Origin: Azorhizobium oxalatiphilum
Lineage (GTDB): Bacteria; Pseudomonadota; Alphaproteobacteria; Rhizobiales; Xanthobacteraceae
Length of the DNA stretch: 64,000 bases
Direction: 5' to 3'
Assembly: GCF_014635325.1 (NCBI RefSeq)
Contig: NZ_BMCT01000001.1
Location: 897,743 to 961,742, forward strand
Part shown: in pieces, positions 52,814 to 62,180 of the stretch
How the letters are laid out: every line of letters begins with the position of its first letter
How positions within the stretch are numbered: position 1 is the stretch's first letter
Notes under the pieces: generated by a model
What the model saw: the letters and a program-made list of their open reading frames with translations, nothing else
What the model was told of the DNA's origin: nothing
Databases searched by the model: none
Translations under genes and position numbers: made by a program

Positions 52814-52847
52814 TTCCGCTGGCGCCCGCCCGACGGGCGAAGCGGAA
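52814..52847 (+). terminator. Hairpin after small exported protein gene
   Basis: TTCCGCT (52814-52820) pairs with AGCGGAA (52841-52847), and inside them GCCCG pairs with CGGGC, leaving small internal loops. It lies 2 bases after the stop and probably ends the transcript. Confidence 0.6.
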
Positions 52848-53204
52848 AGCCGCCGCGGCCGGGGCCATTAAGCTGCCCGGCAGACGTATCGCCGAACGGG
52901 ATGCGCGCCGCGCGGCGGCGGACAGACATCAAGCATGTGATCGCGGCCTCACCTTCGGCTTCGGAGACGGGCGTGATCTTCTCCCCAACGGGTGGAATGC
53001 CGGGCCGCGTATCGGTCGGGTAGCACCACTCGGGAACCGTGGCCGGCCGGGTATCGCCCCCCTTCCGGCCGGCCACGGGTTCCTCCCCTTCAAACACATG
53101 CGCAGCCGGCCGGACCTTGTGCGTCGCCGGCGCGTTTCCCTTCCAGTCGCGTCCGTATCCCAGCCGCCGCGCCCACTGGCGCCCTGTCCCGAGGAGGCAT
53201 CGCG
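52848..53204. other. Intergenic region before small membrane-protein gene
   Basis: Together with the hairpin, about 390 bases lie between the two small genes. I see no convincing coding frame here. A strong GAGGAGG (53191-53197) at its end serves the next gene. No promoter is obvious. Confidence 0.4.
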
Positions 53205-53381
53205 ATGCCGCGCACCATGGCCTTCACCAGCATGACCGCCGGCCTGCTCCTGCTGGCCGTGAGCGGCGTGATGACGCTCGAACTGATGCTCCCGGCGGCA
53301 ACCGTGCCGCTGCCGGTGCTGCTCGGCGGCTCCACCGCCGCCACCGCGGCGCTGCCTGCGCTCCCCATCGGGCACGGCTGA
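53205..53381 (+). CDS. Small membrane or exported protein of unknown function
   Basis: 58 residues from ATG 53205, 7 bases after GAGGAGG. One hydrophobic segment (about 9-30) is followed by a proline/alanine-rich tail ending PIGHG. It could be a single-pass membrane peptide or a cleaved secreted peptide. The family is unknown. It lies 73 bases before the alpha/beta hydrolase and may be co-transcribed. A longer upstream frame lacks a ribosome site. Confidence 0.55.
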   Translation: MPRTMAFTSMTAGLLLLAVSGVMTLELMLPAATVPLPVLLGGSTAATAALPALPIGHG

Positions 53382-53454
53382 GTTTCCAGACAATCCCGCC
53401 TTCCCCCGGCGCTGCGGGCTCCGGGGCAGACCTCCCAGCAAAAGGACCACCCCC

Positions 53455-54285
53455 ATGCCTACCGTGACCACCAAGGACGGCGTCGAGATCTTCTACAAGG
53501 ATTGGGGTCCGAAGGACGCCCAGCCCATCTTCTTCCACCATGGCTGGCCGCTGTCCTCGGACGACTGGGACACCCAGATGCTCTACTTCCTCGGCAAGGG
53601 GTTCCGCGTTGTCGCCGCCGACCGGCGCGGCCATGGCCGCTCGGCGCAGGTGAGCGAGGGCCACGACATGGACCATTATGCCGCCGACATGGCGGCGGTG
53701 GTGGAGGCGCTGGACCTGAAGAATGCGGTCCATATCGGCCATTCCACCGGCGGCGGCGTGGTGGCGCGCTATGTGGCCAAATACGGCCAGGGCCGGGTGG
53801 CGAAGGCGGTGCTGGTGAGCGCCGTGCCGCCGATCATGCTGAAGACCGAAAGCAATCCCGGCGGCCTGCCCATGGAGGTGTTCGACGGCCTGCGGAAGGC
53901 GCTGGCCGACAACCGCGCCCAGTTCTTTCTGGATCTGCCCACCGGCCCCTTCTACGGCTTCAACCGCCCCGGCGCGGTGGTTTCGCAGGGCGTGATCCAG
54001 AACTGGTGGCGGCAGGGCATGATGGGCAGCGCCAAGGCCCATTACGAAGGCATCAAGGCCTTCTCCGAAACCGACCAGACCGAAGACCTGAAGGCGATCG
54101 AGGTGCCGACCCTCGTTCTGCACGGCGATGACGACCAGATCGTGCCCTATCAGGATGCCGGCGTACTCTCCGCCAAGCTGCTGAAGAACGGTACGCTGAA
54201 AATCTATCCCGGCTATCCGCACGGCATGCTCACCACCCATGCGGACGTGATCAATCCGGATCTGCTCGCCTTCATCAAGGGCTGA
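53455..54285 (+). CDS. Alpha/beta hydrolase (non-haem chloroperoxidase/arylesterase-like)
   Basis: 276 residues with no signal peptide. The triad is S97 (GHSTGGG), D227 (HGDDDQIVP) and H256 (YPHGM). The oxyanion region is [11 protein letters not shown], and DRRGHGRS is typical of the cofactor-free haloperoxidase/esterase group. In vivo it is probably an esterase or perhydrolase of unknown substrate. The start follows AAAAGGA. A terminator hairpin lies 26 bases after the stop. Confidence 0.9.
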   Translation: MPTVTTKDGVEIFYKDWGPKDAQPIFFHHGWPLSSDDWDTQMLYFLGKGFRVVAADRRGHGRSAQVSEGHDMDHYAADMAAVVEALDLKNAVHIGHSTGGGVVARYVAKYGQGRVAKAVLVSAVPPIMLKTESNPGGLPMEVFDGLRKALADNRAQFFLDLPTGPFYGFNRPGAVVSQGVIQNWWRQGMMGSAKAHYEGIKAFSETDQTEDLKAIEVPTLVLHGDDDQIVPYQDAGVLSAKLLKNGTLKIYPGYPHGMLTTHADVINPDLLAFIKG

Positions 54286-54609
54286 GCAGAAGATCATCGC
54301 GAAATGACAGAGGCGTCGGCCACGCGTGGCCGGCGCCTTTGGCTTGTCCGGGCTCTGGATCTGGCGGTAGCGGGGAAGATACGATCGGGCAGCCGGATCG
54401 GATGACGGGAACGGCCGCCAGTAGCGTTATGTTGGGCTGGAATAAACCTTCGTATAAGCGGTGGGACTCAAGGCACATGCTACGTTGCGGCATGTCTCGC
54501 CTGCACCTTTTGCATGGCTCCTGCGTGGGCGCCCCGTTCCGTGGCGGCTCCGCAGGTGCCCGGCTGGTGGCGAGGCGACCTTTTCGGTCCCAAGCGAAGG
54601 AATGGCTCC
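54286..54609. other. Intergenic region before response-regulator gene
   Basis: 324 bases: the hydrolase terminator at its left, then no credible gene. AAGGA at 54596-54600 is the ribosome site of the next gene. A promoter for the regulator must lie in 54345-54590, but no clear -35/-10 pair stands out. Confidence 0.4.
54311..54340 (+). terminator. Rho-independent terminator after hydrolase gene
   Basis: AGGCGTCGGCCACG (54311-54324) pairs with CGTGGCCGGCGCCT (54325-54338) with one T-G wobble, then TTTGGCTT follows. The stem is long, so the loop must take a few of the central bases. Confidence 0.7.
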
Positions 54610-55308
54610 ATGATTGCCGCCAAGATGCCGCTTCCCTCCATGTCCGTTTCCGCCTCTCGCGCCGGTGCGGCTGCGTCTGCTCCGGCAGACGAGCAACTGG
54701 CGGTGGTGGTGGATGACGATCCTTCGGTGCGCGAGGCGCTCTCCAGCCTGCTGCGCTCCATCGGCCTCAAGGTCGAGCTGTTCGCCTCGGCGGCGGAGTT
54801 CATGGCGGCCCGCATCGCCGATGTGCCGCGCTGCCTGGTGCTGGACATCCGCCTGCCGGGCATGAGCGGCCTCGATTTCCAGCGCCAGATCGCGGCCACC
54901 GAGCGCAACATGCCGGTGATCTTCATGACCGGCTTCGGCGATATCCCCATGACCGTGCGCGCCATGAAGGCGGGGGCGGTGGACTTCCTCACCAAGCCGT
55001 TCCGGGATCAGGAACTGCTGGATGCGGTGCTGGCCGGCATCGGGCAGGACCGTGATCGCCGCCGCGCCGATGGCGTGACGGACGGCCTCAAAGCCCTCTA
55101 CGACACGCTCTCCGGCCGCGAGCAGGAGGTGATGACGCTGGTCTGCTCCGGCCTCATGAACAAGCAGGTGGCCGGTGAGATCGGCCTGAGCGAAGTGACG
55201 GTGAAGATCTATCGCGGGCAGGTGATGCGCAAGATGAACGCGCGCTCACTGGCCGATCTTGTGCGCATGGCCGAGGCGCTTGGCCTCGAGACCGGCCGGC
55301 GCGGCTGA
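54610..55308 (+). CDS. FixJ/NarL-type response regulator, orphan
   Basis: 232 residues. The receiver domain (about 30-145) has the acidic pair VVDDDPS, phospho-acceptor D79 (VLDIRLPGMSG), FMTGFGD and the conserved lysine in FLTKPF. The LuxR-type helix-turn-helix is at the C terminus (LSGREQEVMTLVCSGLMNKQVAGEIGLSEVTVKIYRGQVMRKM region). No histidine kinase gene is adjacent, so its partner is unlinked. The ATG at 54610 follows AAGGA. Confidence 0.9.
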   Translation: MIAAKMPLPSMSVSASRAGAAASAPADEQLAVVVDDDPSVREALSSLLRSIGLKVELFASAAEFMAARIADVPRCLVLDIRLPGMSGLDFQRQIAATERNMPVIFMTGFGDIPMTVRAMKAGAVDFLTKPFRDQELLDAVLAGIGQDRDRRRADGVTDGLKALYDTLSGREQEVMTLVCSGLMNKQVAGEIGLSEVTVKIYRGQVMRKMNARSLADLVRMAEALGLETGRRG

Positions 55309-55706
55309 GGACCACCTTCCGTCCGGCCGAAAGACTCCCCATCGCGGCCATGAATGATGACGTTCGCTTCCGATCCGTGGGCCGATGGAATCGGCGCTTG
55401 TGGCTATAGCCAACGTTGATCCCGGATCCATTTCGTCCACACATCGCAATGATGTGAACGGCGGCCAGAATATTCTCATATTGGGGGGATCAGGCAGCCT
55501 TTCTGGCGCCGGTTGATCTGTGATTGTGGCCGCCATTTGGACAAAAATGGCCGCGCAATTCGCATTTTTGGCGGAAGTGTGATAGTTTAAGATTATCGCA
55601 TGCCACGGAAGATGGCATCGCAGCCCCGTTTCTGGGGTGCATATCCCCTTCGCATAGCCGGGAGGAAGGTTGGTCGCGTCGCCCCCACGGGGCGTTTGAG
55701 CGCGGC
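55309..55706. other. Intergenic region with inverted repeat before MFS gene
   Basis: 398 bases without a convincing gene. It contains the inverted repeat GCCATTT-N6-AAATGGC (55532-55551), about 155 bases before the permease start, a possible operator. An open frame extends upstream of the permease start through this repeat but its residues do not look like a transporter N terminus. Confidence 0.45.
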
Positions 55707-57230
55707 ATGGGATCAATCGTCTTGGAGTACGTTTTGCACGAAGCAGAGACCCACATTCTCACCGCGCCCGCCGGCGTAATGTCCTCCCAGCGTGCGCAGG
55801 ACGAGCGGCATCTGGAGCGCGTCGTTTCCCAGATCGACATGGACAAGGGATCGCCCGGCACGCTGCGCGTCGCGGCCTTCGTCGCCGCCATCTGCGGCGG
55901 GCTCTATGGCTATGACACCGGCATCATCTCGGGCGCCCTGCTGTCCATGACCGATGAGTTCGGGCTCAATCACCGCATGCAGGAGGTCGTGACCGCCGCC
56001 ATCCTCGCCGGCGCGGTTCTGGGGGCGCTGGCCACGAGCTGGCTGTCGGAGAAGGTGGGGCGCAAGCGCACCGTGCTGGTGGTCGCGGCGCTGTTCGCGG
56101 TCGGGGCCGTCGCCTGCGCGCTGGTGCCCTCGGTGCCGCTGCTGGTGGCCGGGCGCCTGCTGCTCGGCGTTGCGGTCGGCGCCTCCACGCAGGTCGTGCC
56201 CATGTATATTTCCGAGCTCGCCCCGCCGGCGAAGCGCGGCAATCTCGTCACCATGTTCAATGTGGCCATCGGCGTCGGCATCCTCGCCGCCAATATCGTC
56301 GGCTTCGGGCTGCACGATGTGTGGAGCTGGCGACCCATGGTCGCCATCGCCGCCATTCCCGCTGCCATCGTCTTCTTCGCCATGCTGTTCATGCCCGGCT
56401 CCCCGCGCTGGGTGGCCGAGAACCGCGGCCTCGCGCCGGCGGCGGAGATCCTGAGCCAGGTGCGTGACACCCGCCACGAGGTGCGCGCCGAGCTGCGGCA
56501 GATCCAGGCCATCGCCCGCGACACCCGGCCGGAGGAGACCGGCTGGCGCGGCATCGGCCAGCCGTGGGTGCGGCCGGCGCTGATCGCGGCGCTGGGCGTC
56601 GCCTTCTTCACCCAGTGCGGCGGGCTGGAGATGATGATCTATTACGCCCCCACTTTCCTCGCCGATGCCGGCTTCGGCCGCTCCTCGGGGCTGCTCGCCA
56701 GCCTCGGTGTCGCCGGGGTCTATGCGGTGGTCACGCTGCTCGGCTGCCTCTATGTGGACAGGATCGGTCGCCGCCGGCTGATGCTGGTGATGATCCCCGG
56801 ATCAGTGATCAGCATGATCGGCCTCGGCACCATGTTCGCCATCGGCGCCCATGGCGGGGTCGGCGGCTGGCTCACCATCTTCTTCCTGCTGGCCTTCATG
56901 CTGTTCAATTCCGGCGGCATCCAGGTGTGCGGCTGGCTGCTGGGTTCGGAGATGTTCCCGCTTGCCATGCGCGGGCCGGCAACCGCCCTGCACGCCGCCA
57001 TGCTGTGGGGCTCTAACCTCATCGTCACCGGCACCGCGCTCTCGCTGGTGCATGCGGTGGGGCTCGGCACCACCATGTGGATCTATGCCGGCATCAACTT
57101 CCTGTCTTTCCTGTTCGTGCTGTTCTACGTGCCGGAGACGGCGGGCGCGAGCCTGGAGGACATCGAGGGCGCGCTGCGCAAGGGCAACTTCCAGCCCGAG
57201 AGCGGGCGCACCGCCATCGCCGCAGCCTGA
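55707..57230 (+). CDS. MFS sugar porter family transporter
   Basis: 507 residues from ATG 55707; ATG 55779 is also in frame and would give a more usual length of 483. Twelve membrane segments carry sugar-porter signatures: GLYGYDTGIISGALL after helix 1, SEKVGRKRTVLV, PMYISELAPPAKRG, PGSPRWVAENRG, DRIGRRRL and PETAGASLEDIE. Relatives are proton symporters for xylose, galactose, arabinose or inositol. It is monocistronic, ending at a bidirectional terminator shared with cydB. Confidence 0.9.
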   Translation: MGSIVLEYVLHEAETHILTAPAGVMSSQRAQDERHLERVVSQIDMDKGSPGTLRVAAFVAAICGGLYGYDTGIISGALLSMTDEFGLNHRMQEVVTAAILAGAVLGALATSWLSEKVGRKRTVLVVAALFAVGAVACALVPSVPLLVAGRLLLGVAVGASTQVVPMYISELAPPAKRGNLVTMFNVAIGVGILAANIVGFGLHDVWSWRPMVAIAAIPAAIVFFAMLFMPGSPRWVAENRGLAPAAEILSQVRDTRHEVRAELRQIQAIARDTRPEETGWRGIGQPWVRPALIAALGVAFFTQCGGLEMMIYYAPTFLADAGFGRSSGLLASLGVAGVYAVVTLLGCLYVDRIGRRRLMLVMIPGSVISMIGLGTMFAIGAHGGVGGWLTIFFLLAFMLFNSGGIQVCGWLLGSEMFPLAMRGPATALHAAMLWGSNLIVTGTALSLVHAVGLGTTMWIYAGINFLSFLFVLFYVPETAGASLEDIEGALRKGNFQPESGRTAIAAA

Positions 57231-57332
57231 GGCCGCAAGGTTCGGGGCCGGCCGGCCCGTGGTGGGCGCAAGTCCGCCGCGATCGACCGGTCCCGGTGGC
57301 TGCCGCGCCTCGGCACGGCAGACGCCCGGGGG

Positions 57333-57364
57333 ACTGGCCGGTGGCAGACATGCCGCCGGCCAGT
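57333..57364. terminator. Bidirectional terminator between MFS and cydB genes
   Basis: ACTGGCCGG-T-GGC (57333-57345) pairs with GCC-G-CCGGCCAGT (57352-57364), followed by TTTCC. The genes on both sides converge here. Confidence 0.65.
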
Positions 57365-57380
57365 TTCCGTTGGTGCGCCT

Positions 57381-58424
57381 TCATGCGTGGCCGGAGCCGG
57401 CTTCCCCGTAGGCGCCTTCATGCAGCGTGGTCTTGCCCCGGAACACCCAATAGGCGTGAGCCTGATAGGCGAGCACGATGGGCAATACCACCACCATCCC
57501 CACCGCCACGAAGGCGAGGGACTGCGGGTCCGAAATGCCATCCCACACGGTGACGGCGCGCGGCACCACATAGGGCCAGAGGCTCACCACTAGCCCGATG
57601 AGGCCAAGGGCGAACAGGCCGAGCGCGCTGAGGAGGGTGCGCACTTCCGCCCCCTCCCAGATGCCCCGCCACGTGGCGATGACCAGCGCGAGCGTGACGA
57701 GCGGCACCGGGGCGAGGAAGGCGATGTTGGGCCAGGCGAACCAGCGCGCGGCCACCTCGGGCACGGTCAGCGCGCTCCATGCGCTCACCAGCGCCATCAT
57801 GACAGCCACGAGGATGAGCGCCGCATGGGCGATCTCGCGGGCGAAGACCTGCGTGGCGCCGCTCGTCTTCCAGATCAGCCAGCCGGCGCCGATGAGCGCA
57901 TAGCCGCCGATGAGGCCGATGCCGCAGAGCACGCCGAGCACGCTGAGGAAGCTGAACGGCCCGCCCGCGAAGGCGCCGTTGGCCACCGGCACGCCGTCGA
58001 TGAGACCGCCGAGGATGAGCCCCTGGCAGAAGGTGGCGAGCAGGGAGCCGGCGGCAAACGCGATGTCCCACACCAAGCGGAAGCGGCTCGCCTGCAATCG
58101 GAAGCCGAAGGCGACGCCCCGGAAGATGAGGGCGAACAGCATCAGCACCACCGGCAGATAGAAGGCCGGCAGCAGGATGGTGTAGCCGGCAGGGAAGGCG
58201 GCGAGCAGCAGCGTGCCGCCCATCACCAGCCAGGTCTCGTTGCCATCCCACACCGGCTCGATGGAGGCCATCATCAGGTCGCGATCGGCCTCGCGCGGGG
58301 CGGCGAGGAAGAGGATGCCGACGCCCAGATCCAGCCCGTCGGCCAGCACATAGACGGTGACGCAGAACACGGCGGCGGCGGCGAAGAGGAGCGGCACATC
58401 GGCCGCCAGAAGATGGGCGAGCAT
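57381..58424 (-). CDS. cydB: Cytochrome bd-type quinol oxidase subunit II
   Basis: 347 residues with about nine membrane segments. Typical subunit II features are VLADGLDLGVGILF at the N terminus (about 27-40), PVWDGNETWLVMGG and FRGVAFGFR. It partners subunit I, 15 bases upstream, in a proton-motive quinol:O2 oxidoreductase with high oxygen affinity or cyanide resistance. It is the last gene of the minus-strand array. Confidence 0.92.
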   Translation of the reverse strand: MLAHLLAADVPLLFAAAAVFCVTVYVLADGLDLGVGILFLAAPREADRDLMMASIEPVWDGNETWLVMGGTLLLAAFPAGYTILLPAFYLPVVLMLFALIFRGVAFGFRLQASRFRLVWDIAFAAGSLLATFCQGLILGGLIDGVPVANGAFAGGPFSFLSVLGVLCGIGLIGGYALIGAGWLIWKTSGATQVFAREIAHAALILVAVMMALVSAWSALTVPEVAARWFAWPNIAFLAPVPLVTLALVIATWRGIWEGAEVRTLLSALGLFALGLIGLVVSLWPYVVPRAVTVWDGISDPQSLAFVAVGMVVVLPIVLAYQAHAYWVFRGKTTLHEGAYGEAGSGHA

Positions 58425-58439
58425 GGGGCTCTCCTGTGT

Positions 58440-59831
58440 TCAGTTGGTCGTGCGTGCATAGGCGGGGGCGCGCCCGGTGGTGTTGGTGCGCGCGAGGCCG
58501 GGCTGTTCCAGATCCGGCTCTCCGGTATCCGACGGCCCCTTGATGGCGATGCGGCCGGCGAACCAGAAGAAGCTGAGCAGCAGCACATTGTAGATGAGGG
58601 CGAACAGGATCAGTGTCGCCGTCACCGCCCCGGCACTTACGGGAGAGACGGCGTCCGTCGTGCGCAGCAGACCGTAGACGAGATAGGGCTGGCGGCCCGC
58701 CTCCGTCACCGTCCAGCCGGCCAGCACGGCCACGAAGCCGAGCGGCGTCGCGGCCATGGCGGCATACTGGAACCAGCGGGCCGTATAGAGTTTTCCACGC
58801 AGCCGCAGCACCAGCGCCATCACCGCGAGGCCGAGCAGCAGCATGCCCACGCCCGCCATGATGCGGAAGGCGAAGAACACCACCGGCACATTGGGCTGGT
58901 CGGCGGGCGGCACCGCTTTCAGGCCCTGCACTTCGCCGTCCCACGAATGGGTGAGGTACAGGCTGGCGAGGTGGGGGATGTCGAGGGCGTAGAGATTGCG
59001 CTGCTGCGCCATGTCCGGCCAGGCGATGACGGTCATGGCCGGGCCCTTGGTGGTGTCCCACAGGCCCTCCATGGCGGCGAGCTTGGTGGGCTGCTCAACA
59101 AGCGTATTTCGGCCGTGCAGGTCGCCGATGGCGATCTGGGCCGGGGCCAGCACAAGCGCCAGCCACAGCGCCATGGAGAAGGCTTTTCGCGAGGCCGCCA
59201 CATGGGTGCCGCGCCACAGGTGAAAGGCCGAGACGCCGGCGATCATGAAGGCGCAGGTGAGGAAGCTGGCGCACACCATGTGCGCGAGGCGATAGGGGAA
59301 GGAGGAGGTGAGGAACGCCGCCCCCCAGTCCACCACATGGAAGATGCCGCTGGCGTCCCGCACGGCGCCGGCCGGGGTCTGCATCCAGCTGTTGGCGGCG
59401 ATGATCCAGGTGGTGCTGATGAGCGCGCCCACCGAGACCATGATGCTGGCGAAGGCATGCATGCCCCGGCTCACCTTGCCCTCGCCGAACAGCATGATGC
59501 CGATGAAGCCGGCCTCCAGGAAAAAGGCGGTCAGCGTCTCATAGAGCAGGAAGGGGCCGATGACGTTGGAGGTGGCGCGGGCAAATCCCGACCAGTTGGT
59601 GCCGATCTCATAGGAAAGCACGATGCCGGTGATGACGCCCATGCCGAAACCGAGCGCGAACAGCTTCATCCAGAAGCGCATCAGATCGCGGTAGAGGGTG
59701 TTGCCCGTGCGCCAGAACATCACGCTCATGAGCGTGACGAAGCAGGATGTACCGATTGAGAAGGTGGGCCACAGGATATGGTAGCCCACGGTGAGGGCGA
59801 ACTGCAGGCGGGAGAGGTCTGCGGCGTCCAT
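58440..59831 (-). CDS. cydA: Cytochrome bd-type quinol oxidase subunit I, short-Q-loop (CIO-like)
   Basis: 463 residues, shorter than E. coli CydA (522), consistent with the short-Q-loop, cyanide-insensitive type. H18 (VGYHILWPTFSIG) is the high-spin haem ligand. A second His lies in FPYRLAHMVCASF and a Met ligand in FAFRIMAGVGM. The membrane glutamates lie in ETLTAFFLEAGFIG. The quinol motif usually reads GRQPW; here it is GRQPY. The start lies 1 base after the ydeP-like stop, so the genes are co-transcribed. Confidence 0.92.
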   Translation of the reverse strand: MDAADLSRLQFALTVGYHILWPTFSIGTSCFVTLMSVMFWRTGNTLYRDLMRFWMKLFALGFGMGVITGIVLSYEIGTNWSGFARATSNVIGPFLLYETLTAFFLEAGFIGIMLFGEGKVSRGMHAFASIMVSVGALISTTWIIAANSWMQTPAGAVRDASGIFHVVDWGAAFLTSSFPYRLAHMVCASFLTCAFMIAGVSAFHLWRGTHVAASRKAFSMALWLALVLAPAQIAIGDLHGRNTLVEQPTKLAAMEGLWDTTKGPAMTVIAWPDMAQQRNLYALDIPHLASLYLTHSWDGEVQGLKAVPPADQPNVPVVFFAFRIMAGVGMLLLGLAVMALVLRLRGKLYTARWFQYAAMAATPLGFVAVLAGWTVTEAGRQPYLVYGLLRTTDAVSPVSAGAVTATLILFALIYNVLLLSFFWFAGRIAIKGPSDTGEPDLEQPGLARTNTTGRAPAYARTTN

Positions 59832-59832
59832 G

Positions 59833-62145
59833 TCACTTCACTCCCTGCTGGGCCGGAGTTGCACGGCTGGAGAGGACAAGCCGCACCGGCACGCCCTTGG
59901 AGGCGGGCGTGTGGCTCTGCGGATCGTGCGCTTCCAGCGGCACGAGCGGATTGGTCTCGGGGTAATAGGCAGCGCAGCCGCCATCCGGGAAGGCGTAGGG
60001 CACCACGCGGAAGCTGCGCACCGCGCGCTCGATGCCGTCGTCGGACACGGCGATGATGTCCACCCGGTCGTCCGCCTTCAGGCCGCGCTTGTCCATCTCG
60101 GCTTCATTCAGGAACAGCACGTCGCGCTGGTTATAGACGCCGCGATAGCGGTCGGAGCGGGAATAGAGCGTGGTGTTGTACTGGTCGTGGCTGCGCACCG
60201 TGGTCAGCCAGAGCGTGTCCGGCTCCCGCTGCCTGGGATCCTCGCACAGGCCCTCGATGACGAGCAGGTTGGCCTTGCCCGTCGCCGTCGCCCACACACG
60301 CTCGCGGGCGGTGGAGGCGAGATGGAAGCCGCCGGGCGTCTTGATGCGGGTGTTGTAGCCCTGGAAGATGGGGAACACCGCCTCGATATCCTCGCGGATG
60401 AGCGCATAGTCAGCGGTGAGCGCCTCCCAGTCGATGCCGCCGCGCGCGCCCAGCGTGGCGCGCGCCATGCCGGCGATGATGGCGGGCTCGCTCTTCAGAT
60501 GCGCGGAGGCGGGCGGGTTATGGCCGGTGGAGGCGTGGACCATGGACATGGAATCCTCCACCGTCACGCTCTGCACGCCGCCCGCCTGCATATCCAGCTC
60601 GGTGCGGCCGAGGCAGGGCAGGATCAGCGCCTCGCGGCCATGCACCAGATGGCTGCGGTTAAGCTTGGTGGAGATGTGCACGGTGAGGTCCAGCCGGCGC
60701 ATGGCGTCCTGCGTCTGCACCCAGTCGGGAATGGCGGAGGCGAAGTTGCCGCCGAGGCCGATGAAGACGCGGGCCTCGCCCTTCACCATGGCTTCCAGCG
60801 CGGTGACGACGCTATGGCCGTGCGCGCGCGGCGGCTCGAAACCGAAGCGGGCCTTCAGGCTGTCGAGGAAGGCGTCGGTGGGGATTTCGGTGATGCCCAC
60901 CGTGCGGTCGCCCTGCACGTTGGAATGGCCGCGCACCGGGCAGATGCCCGCGCCCTCGCGGCCCACGTTTCCGCGCAGCAAAGCGAGGTTGGCGATCTGC
61001 TGCACATTCTGCGTGCCGTGTTTGTGCTGGGTGATGCCCATGCCATAGACGAGGATGGCGCGCTCGGCCTGCATATAGGCCGTGGCCGCCGCCTCGATGT
61101 CGGCGCGCGGGAGGCCGGAGACGCGCTCGATGTGGTCCCAGGTGGTGGCGTCCAGATCGGCGATCAGGGCCTCGATGCCCAGCGTGTGGCCGTTGATGAA
61201 GTCCCAGTCCAGCACCGGCGCGCGTTCCTCGCGCCGCGCCGTACGGTCGGCGTCCACCATCACCTTCATCATGCCCTTGAGCACGGCCACATCGCCGCCC
61301 ACCTTCACCTGAAACAGGCGGGAAGAGATGGGCGTGGAGGTGAGGGTTGCCATCTCCACCGGGTTCTGCGGCGCCTGAAAGCGCTCCAGCGCCCGCTCGC
61401 GGAAGGGATTGAACGACATGATCACCGCCCCGCGCCGGGAGGCGTCGCGCAGGTTGGTCATCATGCGCGGCGAGTTGGTGCCGGGGTTCTGGCCGAAGAT
61501 GAAGATGGCGTCTGCGGTGTCGAAATCCTCCAGCAGCACGGTGCCCTTGCCGACCCCGATGGAGACCGGCAGGCCGACGCTGGTCGCCTCGTGGCACATG
61601 TTGGAACAGTCGGGGAAATTGTTGGTGCCGTGCAGGCGCGCGAACAGCTGGTAGAGAAAGGCGGCCTCGTTGGAGGCGCGGCCGGAGGTGTAGAATTCCG
61701 CCATATTGGGGTCGGGCAGGGCATTCAGATGCCGCGCCGTGGTGGCGAACGCCTCCTCCCAGCTCACCGGCACATAATGGTCGGTGGCCGCGTCATAGCG
61801 CATGGGGTGGGTGAGGCGGCCCACCATTTCCAGATCGAAATCATCCCATGTTGAGAGTCCGCTCACCGTGTGGGTGGCGAAGAACTCCGGCGTGCAGCGC
61901 TTCTGGGTCGCTTCCCAGGCCACGGCCTTGCCGCCATTCTCGCAATATTCGAACGGCGAGGGGTTTTTCGGGTCGGCCCAGCCGCAACCGGGGCAATCGA
62001 AGCCGCCGGGCTGGTTCATGCGGGAGAGCGTGACCATGCCGGAGAGGGCGATGTCCTGCTCCGCCAGCGCCGTGCCCATGGCTTTCAGGGCGCCCCATCC
62101 GCCCGCCGGGCTGTGATAGGGGCGGATGGTTTTTGCGATGCCCAT
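59833..62145 (-). CDS. Molybdopterin oxidoreductase, FdhF/YdeP family
   Basis: 770 residues. C51 and C54 (CPGCGW) belong to the iron-sulfur site of this family. The bis-MGD domain shows NMCHEATSVGLP, GQNPGTNSPRM, YGMGITQHKHGTQNVQ and RTVGITEIPTDAF. A C-terminal molybdopterin-dinucleotide-binding domain has TVRSHDQYNTTLYSRSDRYRG. The N terminus has no Tat leader, so the enzyme should be cytoplasmic. E. coli YdeP supports acid resistance; the substrate is unknown. GGAGG precedes the ATG at 62145. It sits between araC and cydAB, suggesting electrons may reach the bd oxidase. Confidence 0.9.
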   Translation of the reverse strand: MGIAKTIRPYHSPAGGWGALKAMGTALAEQDIALSGMVTLSRMNQPGGFDCPGCGWADPKNPSPFEYCENGGKAVAWEATQKRCTPEFFATHTVSGLSTWDDFDLEMVGRLTHPMRYDAATDHYVPVSWEEAFATTARHLNALPDPNMAEFYTSGRASNEAAFLYQLFARLHGTNNFPDCSNMCHEATSVGLPVSIGVGKGTVLLEDFDTADAIFIFGQNPGTNSPRMMTNLRDASRRGAVIMSFNPFRERALERFQAPQNPVEMATLTSTPISSRLFQVKVGGDVAVLKGMMKVMVDADRTARREERAPVLDWDFINGHTLGIEALIADLDATTWDHIERVSGLPRADIEAAATAYMQAERAILVYGMGITQHKHGTQNVQQIANLALLRGNVGREGAGICPVRGHSNVQGDRTVGITEIPTDAFLDSLKARFGFEPPRAHGHSVVTALEAMVKGEARVFIGLGGNFASAIPDWVQTQDAMRRLDLTVHISTKLNRSHLVHGREALILPCLGRTELDMQAGGVQSVTVEDSMSMVHASTGHNPPASAHLKSEPAIIAGMARATLGARGGIDWEALTADYALIREDIEAVFPIFQGYNTRIKTPGGFHLASTARERVWATATGKANLLVIEGLCEDPRQREPDTLWLTTVRSHDQYNTTLYSRSDRYRGVYNQRDVLFLNEAEMDKRGLKADDRVDIIAVSDDGIERAVRSFRVVPYAFPDGGCAAYYPETNPLVPLEAHDPQSHTPASKGVPVRLVLSSRATPAQQGVK

Positions 62146-62180
62146 CGGGGCCTCCTGTGGCGCTTGTGTCGAAGGACGGA

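Noticed and set aside
55524-55706. N-terminal extension of the MFS permease by 61 residues
   Set aside because: The extra residues are not transporter-like, cross an inverted repeat, and lack a ribosome site; the start at 55707 or 55779 fits better.
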